DNA from: Hirsutella rhossiliensis
Lineage: Eukaryota > Ascomycota > Sordariomycetes > Hypocreales > Ophiocordycipitaceae
Assembly: GCF_020360975.1 (NCBI RefSeq)
Contig: NW_025408681.1
Span: 372,001-436,000, forward strand
Direction: 5' to 3'
DNA length: 64,000 nt
Shown here: positions 30,718-42,532 of the stretch, one piece after another
Layout of the letters: each line of letters opens with the position of its first letter
Position numbering within the stretch: the stretch's first letter is position 1
The notes under the pieces: model-generated
Database searches by the model: none
What the model was told of the DNA's origin: nothing
The model's input: the letters and a program-made list of their open reading frames with translations, nothing else
Position numbers and translations under genes: made by a program

Positions 30718-33700
30718 ATGGCGCATACAGCAGAAGGCGAGGCGCTGTCCGCCGCCCTTTCTAGTGTCCCGTCCACCAGTTTTAGCGCTCCCGAGAGCTC
30801 CCCCGACCTTGACACATCACCTTCGATCGACTACGTTGGATATGAAGGCATCGATTGGAATCGCCTCTCGGGTTTCTCTATACGCAAGTATAGAAAAAGA
30901 GCGCGGACGGGATGGGTATAGGAGCATGGGTTCGATATCGAGAAAAACGATTCCGGTCATCGGTTTTGGCTTTGCAAGGTCTGCCACGGGAAGAAGGCTA
31001 CAATTACCCATATGTACGATGCTGCATCCACAAGTCAAGCGAACAGTCACATGGAAGAAATTCACCACATCAACAAAGGCGGGCCAATGCTACCACAGAG
31101 GAAGAAGCAACGCACTCTTTTCGACGTGGTTGACCTAGACTCAACCGACCGAAGGATCAGGCTCTGATGAATGCCTTCATCTCGTCCTTTCAACCGCTTC
31201 GCTTTCAACATCTCCTGATACGCTGGGTGGCATGCGACAACATACCATTCCACAAACTGGAGAGTCCGTACTTTCGCGACCTTATGGCTTACGCGAACAG
31301 CGCAATTGCGGATTCGGGCAGTATTCCACTCATAGCACAATGCGCGACTGGATTGTGCGCTCCTTCAATTGTCACAAAGGCGTCGTGACGGAATTGCTTC
31401 GTCGGTCGCTCAGCCGCATCAACGTCTCCTTTGATGCTTGGTCATCCCGAAAATTCACATCTCTGCTCGGCCTTACCGTACACTTTCTTGATGACGAAGG
31501 GAAGTTCCGTACGTTTCTCCTCGGCTTGCCACGGATTGAAGGTCGCCACTGTGGAGAAAACCTGGCCGACCGTGTCAGCGAGATAATCCACGAGTATGGG
31601 TTCGAGGATCGCGTTGGATATTTTGTCACAGACAATGCGGAGAGCAACGACACGTGCCTTGAAGACTTGGGCACTGAGTTGGGGTTCAACAAGCAGCATC
31701 GTCGGCTCCGTTGCTGCGGCCACATCATCAACCTCGTCGCCCGATCCATTCTTTTCGGCACGGACGCCGACGCGTTTGAAGAGGATTGCCAAGCCAACAA
31801 AGAGATCCAAGATGAGGTCAGACTCTGGAGATCAAGGGGCCCCATCGGCAAGCTGCACAATATCGTTCACTGGGTGGAAAGGTCTGGCCAGCGCATTGAA
31901 AGGCTCCACAAGCTCCAATCCATTGAGAACACCGCCCTGGGCCTCGAAGACAAAACAACCTACGATGTCGTCATGGACAACGCTACTCGCTGGAACTCGT
32001 CCGAATCGATGATGGAGCGGGGCTACATGCTTCGCAATGCACTCGATTCGCTGGTCCAAGCGGAAGTGACAGAGTGGAACCAATATGTGGCGAGAAGGAC
32101 ACAGCACGGGGCAAAGCCGATGCCGAAGAAGTGCCGCAAGAAGCCTACAATTGTGGACGACCAGATGGCCACTGAGGACTGGTCCGTTATTGCAGAGTAT
32201 TTGGCGATCCTGAAACCATTGAAGATCGCGACAAAGCGCCTAGAGGGCCAGCCACGACAAGGCAAATTCGGCGCGATTTGGGAAGTTTTGCTCACAATGG
32301 AGTGGCTTCTGAAGCACCTAGAAGAGGCAAAGCTACAGCACGAACGGGACGAGGAACCGTACCTGCGAATCGGCTGCAATCTCGGCTGGATGAAGCTGGA
32401 TCAATACTACGCCCTTACGGAGGATAGCCCTGCGTACCTCGCAAGCCTCGTCCTCCATCCCGCGTTTCGCTGGTCCACCGTCGAGTCGCAATGGTCCGAT
32501 CATCCGGACTGGTTGGCCAGAGGAAGGGCGGCTGTGCAAGAGCTATGGGAGGAGTACCGAACCCTCGCGGTCGAGCAAGATACGATACCCGAGGAGCCCA
32601 CAGCTGCAAGGAAGACAACGGACCTAGATGACTTCATGACCTCAATTAGGAAACTTGGCGCCCAACCTGCGTCCTCACCGTCCTCCACGCGTGACGAGTA
32701 CGCAGAATGGGTGGGCAGTACCGATCCGGGCGATTGTCTTGTGGACAATCCCATCCAGTACTGGCTTCTCCGCAGACGCCAGTATCCACGCTTGTCGCGA
32801 ATGGCAATCGACCTCTTTTCTATTCCGGCGATGTCTTCAGAGCCGGAGAGAATATTTAGCCTTGCCGGACAGATGGTCACAGCTCAGAGAGGCCGCCTCA
32901 AAGCCAGTGTGTCCATCAACCAAGTAAAGCAAAATTTGACCCCTTTGCTTGACTTGGTTGACCGGACCCTTTGCTTTACTTGGTTTGCTTGACGAGAGGG
33001 GCTTACTTTGCTTGGTTGGTTGATGTTGCTTGACTGTATTTCCTAATTTGGCTGCACGATGTACCCCGCCTAAGACTTTTGGCACTGTCGGTACCTTGCT
33101 TGAACGATTTCTTTTTTTGGCCCCTTAAGCACTGTATGGTAACAACATATGACTTCTAAGGCAGGTGCCTGCGATGTTCAATAGCAGCTACAGCATCTGT
33201 ATTGTAGCGATTCCGTGTGTCTGTGATAACCGTCTCTGTCTGCGAGAAAAGTTAAATTGCCTCGGTGATGAGATTGCGATTGATATGATGACAACAGCTG
33301 CCTGGCACCGTATTTGATGAAGAAATCGAAGAGGATAGCAAGTCGTCATGGTTTGACATTGATGTAAAAACATGTTCTATAACGTATCTCAGCTCGTCGT
33401 TGCTTCTTATCGCCGCGTTGCGAGATGTATCACCAGGATATCCTACCCTAGACTTTTTCCCCAACCACATGTGGTGGGTGGAACAAGCCATCGCAGAAAG
33501 ACTGCCACATCAACTTTACATGATAAAAATATCTACGCACCCGCATTTCTCCCGTTTCCATTTCATGCCTTTTTTGCTCCGGACTCTTTTGCTAGGCGCG
33601 ACCGGCTTCTCTCACAAAGTAGACTTCGCGAGATTTTGGCAGCAAGAAGGTTGGGAAGCCCAGCCAACCAGGGTGCGTGCATCCCCTCGCCGACTCATAA

Positions 33701-33959
33701 AATGGGGCTCTCGCGACGAGTTGCCTAAAACGGAAAGGTCGTCGAGCAACCTCAAGTAACCCCGAGTAAGCCAAAGGGTCTTGCTTGACTTGGTTGAAAA
33801 CCGTCTTTACTTTACTTGGTTGTTACGTAATCAACCAATCCCAACCAACCAAGTCAAGTAACTTGGTTGATGGACACACTGCTCAAAGCGGACCTTATAG
33901 GAGCGGCTCAATGTATTTCGTCGTGGGAAAAAAGTGGGGTTATCCAGATATCCAAATGA
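30718..33959 (+). pseudogene. hAT family 1 transposase, nonsense, frameshifts and insertion
   Basis: ATG 30718 (MAHTAEGEALSAALSS). The frame is lost early: where copy 1 reads SWIWEHGYD, this copy has TGG-GTA-TAG-GAG, a Trp-to-stop change. Further indels occur near 31140 and 31310. From 31330 to 32904 the frame is open and close to copy 1 (VSFDAWSS, YFVTDNAESNDT, LRCCGHIINL, SSEPERIFSLAG). It is then cut by the family-2 insertion after GRLK and resumes at 33882 (ADLIGAAQCISSWEKSGV, TGA at 33957-33959). Not functional. Confidence 0.85.
32905..33881. mobile_element. Non-autonomous hAT, family 2 (977 bp) with 8-bp target duplication
   Basis: Ends CAGTGTGTCCATCAACCAAG and its complement, then CAAGTAA/TTGGTTG motifs as in the 12855-15641 element. 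Perfect direct repeats CTCAAAGC lie at 32897-32904 and 33882-33889. The interior has no transposase or recognisable gene. Confidence 0.9.
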
Positions 33960-34181
33960 GATCCAAATCGATTCAAATCAAATCAAATCAAATCAGATCC
34001 ATGATTTTGCTATCCAAATCAAATCAAATTGGACCCCGGATTTGATTTGATTTATCTATTTGCAAGTCTGCCGGCGACCACGAGCAAACTTTTTGATAGA
34101 CGATTGCATCGCAAAAACAACGACAAATCGTATACAAATAGACCAATACGAACCCTCATCGTCTCATTCATTTGATCAACG

Positions 34182-34319
34182 ATGGCCCCGACCGCCCGAG
34201 CTATGTCCGACGAAGCCCAGCTCGAAGAACTGCACGACCGGATGCAAGGACTAGACATCCAAGCATCCGTATACCCAGGGTGGTTTTCCATATGCCTTGA
34301 GGAACGAAAGGCCTTCTAA
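34182..34319 (+). CDS. Short open frame, probable 5' fragment of a truncated gene
   Basis: 45 codons from ATG (MAPTARAMSDEAQLEELHDR..VYPGWFS). The last codons (CLEERKAF-stop) are translated from the Helitron-end-like motif, so the original gene was probably cut there. No family is recognised. Confidence 0.3.
   Translation: MAPTARAMSDEAQLEELHDRMQGLDIQASVYPGWFSICLEERKAF
34294..34312 (+). repeat. Helitron-end-like motif at the left edge of Helitron A
   Basis: GCCTTGAGGAACGAAAGGC, with GCCTT and AAGGC able to pair. It marks the change from the hAT/gene fragment on the left to the 3' non-coding part of Helitron A on the right. Confidence 0.55.
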
Positions 34320-34521
34320 CGTGCCCCGCAGACCCCGCCCTCTCCCCCCAAAAGTTCTCCGCCCCTTGATTGGTCCCTTGTGATTGGTCCCTCCTTGCCT
34401 CCCTCCTCGTTGGTCGCTGCCCTTCCCCCGGCTTCTGTTGCCTTTTCGCGTGCCTTATCCCACCACTAGGCGCCTCCCACCCTGTCTGCCGCCTGCCGAC
34501 TCTTCCCGCCTGCCGAACTCT

Positions 34522-36963
34522 TCATCGCGTCTCCTGGCGCGGCCGCCTTGACTCTTCAGCATCACCGTCCAGCCAGCGCAACGCCTCCTCAACGGTCCTC
34601 TCGCTCAGTACCTCGAGCCTGGCCTGTGCGGCAGTCATCTCCTCGGGACCCGGTTGCCCACCAAGTCTCTGTCCCGCACCTTGGACACGAGCATGATGCC
34701 GTCTAGAGTTCGGCAGCGCGATAGCTGCACGTACAGGCCGTACGGGTCGCACTGCGAGGCACCACCGTTCCATCCATCTTCGTCGTCCGTGTCCTCGCAG
34801 CTCGAGGGCCACGCGCTCCAGCGTTTTGCCCTGCACCTTGTAGTCCGTGCACGCGAACGCTGCTGCGCACGGCAAACCCTTTCGGCTGACGTCGTTGCGT
34901 TGCCACGGCCTTTTTCGCTGGCACTGTATCTTAACGGTCATGGGTGTCAACAAGATCGTGCCCGGCGGCATCCCGACGAAGTGGAGATATCTCGTCGTCT
35001 CCGATTCGAGAATGATCCCCGCCGGCGGCCCGAAGTGGATCGTCATATCGGCCGAGATCCGATGCCCCGGGTACGCCTTGTCGACAATGACCTCCACCGC
35101 CGAGTAGCTCGCGCCGTTCACTAGCTTCAGCCCCTGGTGGGTGTTGTGGTTCACGACGATGGGCATCCCGGCCACGAACATGAAGACGGCCGGCACCGGG
35201 ATCGCGCTATCGTCGCCCTGGTTGAGTATCATGATCGCCTCTTCCTCCGTCGGCAGCTCCTCCTTCCACTTGTGCTCGGAGATGAAAATGCGCATCGTCG
35301 ACCGCTGCTGGACCCGGAACGCCAGGCTCGCCTCCATGTTCAGGTTCCACCGATTCCTATTGAGCGGCGTCACCACGGTGATGCCCGTCTCCCAAGGGAT
35401 CCGCCTTCCCTCCCGGTAGCACCTTGAGTTGAGGAGGTTTAGATCCGTCCGATCCTGCACGCCTAGACGGATCCGCTTCAGCAGCCTCTGCAGCTCCGGG
35501 TCGCCGGCGGCGCGCATCTGCTCGTCCAGCATGACGACCGTCGTGAACCTCTTCCACAGTGCGTGCGCTTTGTCGTGCTGGTGACGCTGCTCGGCCTTGA
35601 ACGAGTTGTCTACGTCCCACGAGATGGCCGCGCTAGGCAGGACGATCGACCTCTCTTGGACCGGCCGGAACTGCTGAAAATCTCCGCAGAAGAGGACGAT
35701 GGGGATCCCCCCGAAATCTTGCCGCGATCCGCGAAGCCGGCGAAGCCGCTCGTTCACGGCGTGCAGCGTCCGCGCCCCGAGCATGCTCACCTCGTCGATG
35801 ACGAGCACATCCTTCTCCTGCCAATCCATTCGAGACTGGCCGTGGATGAACCGCTCCGCCTGTTTCGGCAGCCGCACCCGTCAAGGTCTTTGACCATGTT
35901 CGCGCCCCCGCCCTTGGTCTTTAGTGAACCCGCAGGCGGAGTGGATCGTGATGCCGTTGATCCGCGCCGCCGCAGTCCCCGACGTCGCCGTGATCAGCAG
36001 ACGATTCGAAAGGCTCTTTTACTGAACAGCTCGACGAGTGCCTCGATGATTCGCGACTTGCCGGTACCGCCCTCGCCACCGACGAACTGGCGCAGCTGGC
36101 AGGCATCGCCCCGTCGGTCTGCTGCATCAAATCGAGCTGGCGGCATATTATCAGAAAAGCGATGGACTGCCTCTTGTTCAGCGTCAGCCGTGTTGCCAAC
36201 ACCTTGCCCGCCGCGAGGAAGGAGGTTGATGGGCCAAACTGAACGTCCATTCCCGCCCCTGCGTCGATAGCGGTCTCGTCGGAGTCGGCCATCGTCATTT
36301 CGACCTCGTCCTCCCGAAACCGGTCATCACCCTTCGCAACGCTGCGCGGCGATCGCTTTCCCAGGCGGCGGGCGTGCTTTGTATCCCTTGGATCATCCTC
36401 TCCCTCTCCTTCGAGGCACTTACCTGCTGCGACTTGATAGCCTTGACCTGATCCTGCGGCGGTAGTGCGGCCCCGAAAAATCCCCGCCCTGGCATGCTTA
36501 ACCGCCTCTCCCCTCGTTCGATCAGCGCCGTGGCCTCGAGCTCGGCCGTCGAGCGCAGCGCCGATTGCTGAAACCGACAGAGCTGCTGTATCATTGCCAT
36601 GAGCTCCGGCGACTTGGCCGTCACCTGATTCGCTCCCACTGCACCTCGGACGACGTCGATGAGCCGCGTTGCGTCTCCGATGCTGTTGGGCTGATATGTC
36701 GCTGCAGACTCCGCGCCCGCCTCGCCTGCTCCACCCTCCTCGACGTGTGCGACCGTCGGGTCGCCATCGCCGGACGAGGCTGCCCATTGCTTGGCGTCGC
36801 GTTTTGCGTCTTCGGCGGATCGTCGAAGCAGCTGCACGTTGTCGACGAGACATGATATTCTCGGGGCCATAGCGTCTCGAGCCCGCGCCCAGATGCTGTT
36901 GATCTCACCTGTTCCTTCGCCCAGGAAGGACTCCCACGGCACGAACAGCGCAAGATGCTGCAC
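34522..36963 (-). pseudogene. Helitron A: PIF1-like helicase part of RepHel
   Basis: 36963-36295 reads MQHLALFVPWESFLGEG..DNVQLLRRSAEDAKRDAKQW, then a shift. The Walker A FVGGEGGTGKSRIIEA is readable near 36045-36090 in another frame. 35877-34770 gives DVLVIDEVSMLGARTL (motif II), CGDFQQFRPVQ (III), TGITVVTPLNRNRWN, FGPPAGIILESETTRYL and AFACTDYKVQGKTLERVAL (V). After RGHGRRRW the frame shifts again, so the last motif (TRTACTCSYRAAEL instead of YVQLSRCP) is garbled. It would unwind DNA in rolling-circle transposition if intact; here it is broken. Confidence 0.8.
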
Positions 36964-37071
36964 GGCTGCCCTTCAGGGGGTGGGTTAGCCTCTCCGATAA
37001 TGCCCGCTGACAGAGCAGTTGCCATACACACCTCCGGTAGCACGACTCGTCATCGTAGGTGAAGTCCTTGC

Positions 37072-38063
37072 TCAGGTAGCCGTCGAGGCAGACGGTAGCG
37101 TGCTTGCCCGGCCGCCTGAGCACCTGAACCCAGCGTCGTCCCGGCGCCATCCATCCTCGAAAGACATCTCCCCCCAAGCCGCCCAGCTCTCGTCGTTGCC
37201 GATGCGTTTCAGTCTGACGATCGATATGTAGTCATACAGGCATAGGCCTTTCAGCAGCTCTCCCCGGTGCTGGTACGCCTCGACGTGGGAGATTCTCAGG
37301 CCTTCTTCTTCGACGACGACCGACTCATCCAAGGTGTCATCCATAGCCGCAGCGCCACTGGCTTCTCGGAGATGCCGCCATCGCCGAAAGACTTCCCAGT
37401 ACAGCAGAGAACAGTTCAGGTACGCCCACGCGCTGCTGTCGGTGAACTCGGCCGGATATCCGAGAAGGTGAGCGACGACCTCGACCTGTGATAGCGGACG
37501 CTCCGTGAACACGCGGTTCGCCACTCTCATCAGGAACTGTCGCGTCCTGTTCCCTTGACAGGGTCATCGGTGGCAGCGTCTCCGCCACCGTCCCGCCCTC
37601 CGTTTGCCGTGCCATCACCTGTTGAGGCGGCCAGGAGCTCGGCCGCGGCCGCCACACGCTTCCACACCGGGTCCTCCACCTTGGTCGCGTAGTTCGTGAC
37701 ATAATAGATGAGGGCCATTGTCTTGCGCTGCGTCGCAATGAAGGAAATATCATGGTTGTGCCGGAGCCCGACAGCAATAGCCTCGTTCCATCGATTGACC
37801 ATGCTGTGTGTCCTCCGGATCTGCAGCACCCCGTCTGCCGTGAGGGCGGTCTTGTCGACTAACCTCCATGGCGCCTTGAACCGGCAGAGGTCCCCTTTCC
37901 GCCCTCCTTTGCCCAAGGAGTACTTCACACAGGTCGGGCTATGCGTGTGCACCTGCGTCGCGCCGGCACAGAAGTTGGCCTCCTCGATAAACGCGGCCGA
38001 GAACTGCGCGGCGTTGTCCAGCAGGGAACCAATACCGCCCGTCACAGATCGCTCCGCTTGCAC
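37072..38063 (-). pseudogene. Helitron A: region between Rep and helicase
   Basis: 38063-37560 (MQAERSVTGGIGSLLDNAA..RFKAPWRLVDKTALTADGVL..RTHSMVNRWNEAIAVGLRHNHDIS) and 37530-37072 (ANRVFTERPLSQVEVVAHLLGYP..AWAYLNCSLLYWEVFRRW). These match Helitron C residue for residue in most places. A conserved intron seems to follow CYRR at about 37040 (its end is near 36968), as in C. The two pieces are in different frames. Confidence 0.75.
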
Positions 38064-38172
38064 GGCGCAAAAACTTTCCTGGTCCAGATCCTGCCTTGCA
38101 CGTCAACCCGGCCCCACTTGGCCATCAGAAGAGTACTTCAGGCTCCCGGTGGCACATCTTAGGTAGGCATTC

Positions 38173-39187
38173 TTACCTCTGAGAAGACGCTATCGATGTA
38201 TCGGACGATTCGCTCGCGATACGCCGCCTGATCCTCCCCGTGGATGTCGGCAAGCATCGAGCTGAGATGCGCGTTCCCGTGCAGCCAGAGCAAGCCGTGA
38301 ACATGAAGCGCCCTCGTTCGTTCGTCTCCACGGCGCCATAGTACTTGCCGATGCGCCCGAATACCGACTCTTCACCGACCTTCACGTAATGATCGAAGAA
38401 CAGCTTCATCTCGCGGTGGAAGAACACGGCCGAGCTCATGGGATCCGATATCGCCAGCCGTGCCCGCTTATACGCATCCCCAAGGCCTTCTAAGAACTCC
38501 TCGGCCGCGTCGGGATCGCGTGTGCGGTATGCCGCCAGTCGCAGCTTCACCGGGTTCGTAATGTCGTTCGGGTTGATGGTGAACCAGATGGCCGGCACGC
38601 CATATCCGACGATGAGCGACTGGATTTTCCGCCGCATATTGAGACGGACCTCTCTCGACATGGGCTGCCGGTGGCCGTAAAGCGAGAGGCTCCTGAGAAG
38701 CTCCTTCACGTCACCATCGGTCGTCTTACCCGAGCTCTCCAACTCGACCCTCGCCGCCGCTAGCCTTTCTGTGGTCATCGAACGCACGATGCGCTCTACC
38801 TTGCGGAAGTTCTTCCTCCCACACTCAACATGCTGACCCGGCGGTTCCTCGACCGCACCCCATGTTGAAGACGAGAAATGCGAAGATGTGGTGCAGTGCA
38901 AATCGACCACCATGGCGCCGGAGCACGATCTCGGCCCACGCCTGAAGGTTCAAGCTTCGAGACGATACGGGGTCTCCGCGGCCGCCTCTGCCTCGACAGC
39001 CCTGCCTCGCAAGTTGGCCGTGACCTTCCCCGCGTCGACCATGGTCTCTTCAACCAGCCTTGGTCCCCCAACGCCAAATGGGAACAGGGTCGGGAACGTC
39101 CTGGCAAAGAAGGACGCCTCAAAGGAATCGGTAAACTCACCCCCGCGAAACCCGGATGTATGGCTCACAACCACCGTCGCCACGCCC
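38173..39187 (-). pseudogene. Helitron A: Rep (HUH) domain, frameshifted at the HUH motif
   Basis: FFARTFPTLFPFGVGGPRL (39100 region), then MRRKIQSLIVGYGVPAIWF, NPNDITNPVKLRLAAYR, MSSAVFFHREMKLFFDHY, YYGAVETNERG. One base is missing just before the two-histidine motif: the DNA can encode ALHVHGLLWLHG, but in the open frame it reads RFMFTACSGCTG. The nuclease centre is therefore destroyed. Confidence 0.8.
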
Positions 39188-39197
39188 CGAACCCCGG

Positions 39198-41280
39198 CTA
39201 GGGACCCGACCCACGCTCTCGGGCCGCACGGCCGTCGTCGGCACCTTCACCAACAGCGTCACAGGCAAACTGCAGCTTCTCCACGTCCGCGACGTCTGGC
39301 GGTCCGTCGAGCGCGAACATGCCAGAAGACGTCACCTCGTTGATCGCTGGAACGTTCTGGTCGGGGCAGGCGTCACTTCCATCGCGAACCGCGCCTTCTC
39401 CGTTGGGCCCGTGACCTTCACCCTGGCCGCCGGCTTCTTGTCCTTGGTTGAGCAGGGCGAAGAGCTCCTCGATCTCCACCGGCCCTCCTCGTCCATGGCG
39501 CGTTCCGTGGGCGGCACAACGTGCGCCGTCCGCGCTTTCTCCCACCCAGACGGCTCTTTCCGCTCCATACGATCGCACACCGACGACGGTACCCCGTGTA
39601 TCGAGTCTCCCAGCTCTCCATCTCCGCCGCGTCGATCTCGATCTCGGCGTAGTGGGGTTGTTCCGCTTCAGCCAGACAAGGGCCCTCTCGACCACCCGCC
39701 GCCTCACCGACAAGAGACTCGACAGGTCGCTCGGTGCCGGCTTCTCCGCGCCCTGCCACGAGATGTGGATCTCGTCCAGTGCTTGCAAAGGGGTGCGGGA
39801 GCACTTTGGTGGCCAGCTCCTGCACATTGTTCGGAAACACTGTGATGTGGCCCTGACATGCCTCGGATACTTCACGCTCTGTCTCTGCCCGCCCGGAATG
39901 CTATATCTCGTGACAAACCCGTAACATGAGTTCAGCGAGATGAGCTTCTCTTCGACCGGCGTCAGTCCCTTGAGCTCATCGGGAACATGTGCTCGCAGCC
40001 AAGGCGACTGTGAAGGTGGATCGCCGGCGACAGGCTCCTGCGCGCCAGGCATCGGCCACACTCGGCGCACACCGACACGGACTCGCCCTCAGGAAAGCAA
40101 CTCCGGCATGAAAATGGTGAGCGGCCGCCCTTTGGTACGCAACTTGACAGCCAATGATCCCATGTAATCTCCCTCAACTCTCCTCTCGTACACTTGCGGT
40201 AGCACACCATGCAGGTCCGTATCGGCAACGTGCTCGCATCGTGGAACGCCTGATAGAAGTCTCGCACCGTCGACACCTTCCTCTCGAGCGGTATTGGCGT
40301 GCACCACGTCTGATCGTTAGACAATCTCTCCTTCAAGGCAAAGTCTTCCTCCAAAAAGCGCAGCACACTCGCCAGGTCTTCGGCCTGCAGCTCCCGTCTC
40401 CTATGCCTTCCGATTCCACTTCGGACCTGTTTTATCGGGCGCCCATCCCGGCTAGGAAGACGGGCTCTCTTCTCCGCCTCCGGGACTGCCTCTGTCCGCG
40501 CAGCGAGCCGTCCGCTGCCTCTGCTGCGCCATCGTCCACACCCACCTGTGCCCTTGGCCGCCGAACCGGTCCCCGACGGAGCTTGGGCAAACCCCATGCA
40601 ATCGATGCTGCAAATTGCGCCGTTCGTCTTAGGTCTTGGAAAGTCGTATCCTTGGGCTGGATAGGTCGGAGCGTCGGTCCCCTTTCGAACGAACACCCGG
40701 GACACCGCCGGTCGCCGCCTTATCTCCCTGCCCGTCACCTTCAGGACCCTCTCCTGGGGCAAAACGGCCGATGAAGGGGCGGACTGTCAGAGCCCACTGC
40801 CCCCTGGTCTCCACGTTCTGTAGGCAACACGAACCTCGGAAGCGGACTCGGTGACTGACGTTGCGCGGAATTTCCGCTGCTGACCAAATTACGGGACTTC
40901 CGTGCTCTGCTTGACCGCAAACCGCCTCGCGGCGGTCTTCTCGGCAGTGACTTTGCGATCGCCTCTGCATGCTTTCTCCATGCGGTTTCTTCGACCGCAG
41001 ACTGCTTAGGCTGAATCAGCCGGAACGTTAATGCTTCATTCGCCACTGATCTGTATCTCCCGAACCGCCCCAACCTTGTCTCCCGTGCTCTGTGCCCTTC
41101 TCGGAGTTGCCCTGTATCATCTCCGCACCCCGAAACAGGCACTCCCCCGTTCCTACCCTCTTCTCCATCCTCGACTGACAACGAACAGGCTCCACGGTGA
41201 GCGGCCGCCTCGCCTAGCTTCCCTGCAGGACTGTCCGCCATGCTACTGCCTCCTCGACGTCGACTAGCGTGGATTGGCAA
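39198..41280 (-). pseudogene. Helitron A: N-terminal disordered and zinc/DUF6570-like region
   Basis: 40762-39962 carries LPSRDGRPIKQVRSGIGRHRRRELQ, then STVRDFYQAFHDASTLPIR, CMVCYRKCTRGELR and CRSCFPEGESVSVCAECG (zinc ligands). 40070-39640 carries HVPDELKGLTPVEEKLISLNS and FVTRYSIPGGQRQSVKYPRHV. The upstream frame (41280-40741) is low-complexity. At least two shifts separate these. The role of the block in Helitron proteins is unknown to me. Confidence 0.7.
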
Positions 41281-42532
41281 CAGGCTAGAAAGTTTTGGCT
41301 CGGAGCACTTCCACTTGGATAATCTCGCTTCTTGGCGTACACTATTTCTTTCCGAGTGGGAAGCTTCCTAACGATCACTACTCTCATGGCCGTGGCGTTT
41401 CTTCCTTATAATGCTTGCCTATGGTACCGAAGCGATGCAATACTACTACCCCTTTGTAATCCCCCATTTACCCTCCCTATGTGCGTCCACCGTCCCGGCC
41501 CTCGGCTGGTCTCCACGTGCGACCTGCTACCCCAGCTTTGCCAAAGGCGGCCCTTCCATCGCCGTGCTCTCTTTGCGCACTCCAGCGAATCCTGGCTACT
41601 GCCGACCTCCGGCACATGGGGTGGCCGCGCCAACCGCCCGCCGCACACTTCCAACCATACTCTCGGCCCTTCCAACGCCTTCCCACCCACCTTGCGCATC
41701 AGTTGCTCCATCAATATCTGCCACTCCACCTCGTCGAGCAACAGCCAAAAGGCTGCCGGCGATAACATGTCCACGGTGTCCTCGTGCAACCGGACTACCC
41801 GGCTAGGTTTGCTCCTCGCCACCACCAACGTCGCATCAACGGCCTTCATGCTAAAGCGACAGCCAGGATCCCCTGCCTGTCCTCTTGTAGTCGCTAGCCA
41901 CCGGAGTCTCGACTTGCAAACCCTCTTGAGAGTTCTCGTGACCAACTCGCATCCTCCTCCTCAGGTCGTCCCCTATATCCGACTTCCCCGTGTCCCAATA
42001 GTGGACTCGACACGGTCGGCACCCGCCTCGCTCAGCCGCACGCAATGCCCATCCAACTACCGACGACCGTCAAAGGACCCCTGCAATACTACCATAACCT
42101 CTTTCTTTCCTTCACTCTCATTCGTTATTGTCGCCTTTGCTATCTACTCCATGCAACGATGACACCGAAGGGTACTGCTGGACTTTCTTTCTCCGCAGAC
42201 TTACCCACACTAACCTTACTGTTCGCCGACCTCCAACTTCTCGCGACATAGCCATCACCCCTACTCAACTTCCAACCCCCGGCTCCCTACTTCACTCACG
42301 ACCATAGAACCAGATGGTCGAGACTGTTCAAGAACCTCGCCAGCTCATTCCCGCATACCCCCGCTTCTGATCTATCATCTAGGTAGCATTCTCTGACTCT
42401 TAAGTCTCCCCGACCCTAGCCGCGAGCCCTCTTTCGAGCAGCAAGAAAACCTGCTTTATAGGATGCCCACCTCCACTCTGCGTAACCCCTCATTTACACT
42501 TCCACGGTGACTACATCTGCCATGTTCTCACG
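41281..42532. other. Helitron A 5' region, no gene assigned
   Basis: Overlapping frames on both strands. The minus-strand frame 41945-41406 (HEDTVDMLSPAAFWLLLDEV) looks more protein-like than the plus-strand one, but I recognise no family and cannot choose a gene. Confidence 0.35.

Larger units (their letters stand above)
30466..34070 (+). mobile_element. hAT transposon, family 1, copy 3 (left end missing, hAT inserted)
   Basis: From ATATCTGATTATTTGG onward it matches, in the opposite orientation, the right part of the 9906-10853 derivative, but the terminal inverted repeat and left pentamer array are missing. The right end is intact: TTTGA array, then ATCTATTTGCAAGTCTG at 34054-34070. A 977-bp family-2 element is inserted at 32905-33881. 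Confidence 0.8.

Noticed and set aside
33882..34070. Separate MITE between the family-2 insertion and 34070
   Set aside because: It is the continuation of hAT copy 3 (ADLIGAAQCISSWEKSGV, stop, pentamer array, terminal repeat).
41332..42162. Plus-strand 276-codon frame as a membrane protein gene
   Set aside because: It opens without a supported ATG context, is pyrimidine-driven low-complexity translation, and overlaps a more protein-like minus-strand frame.
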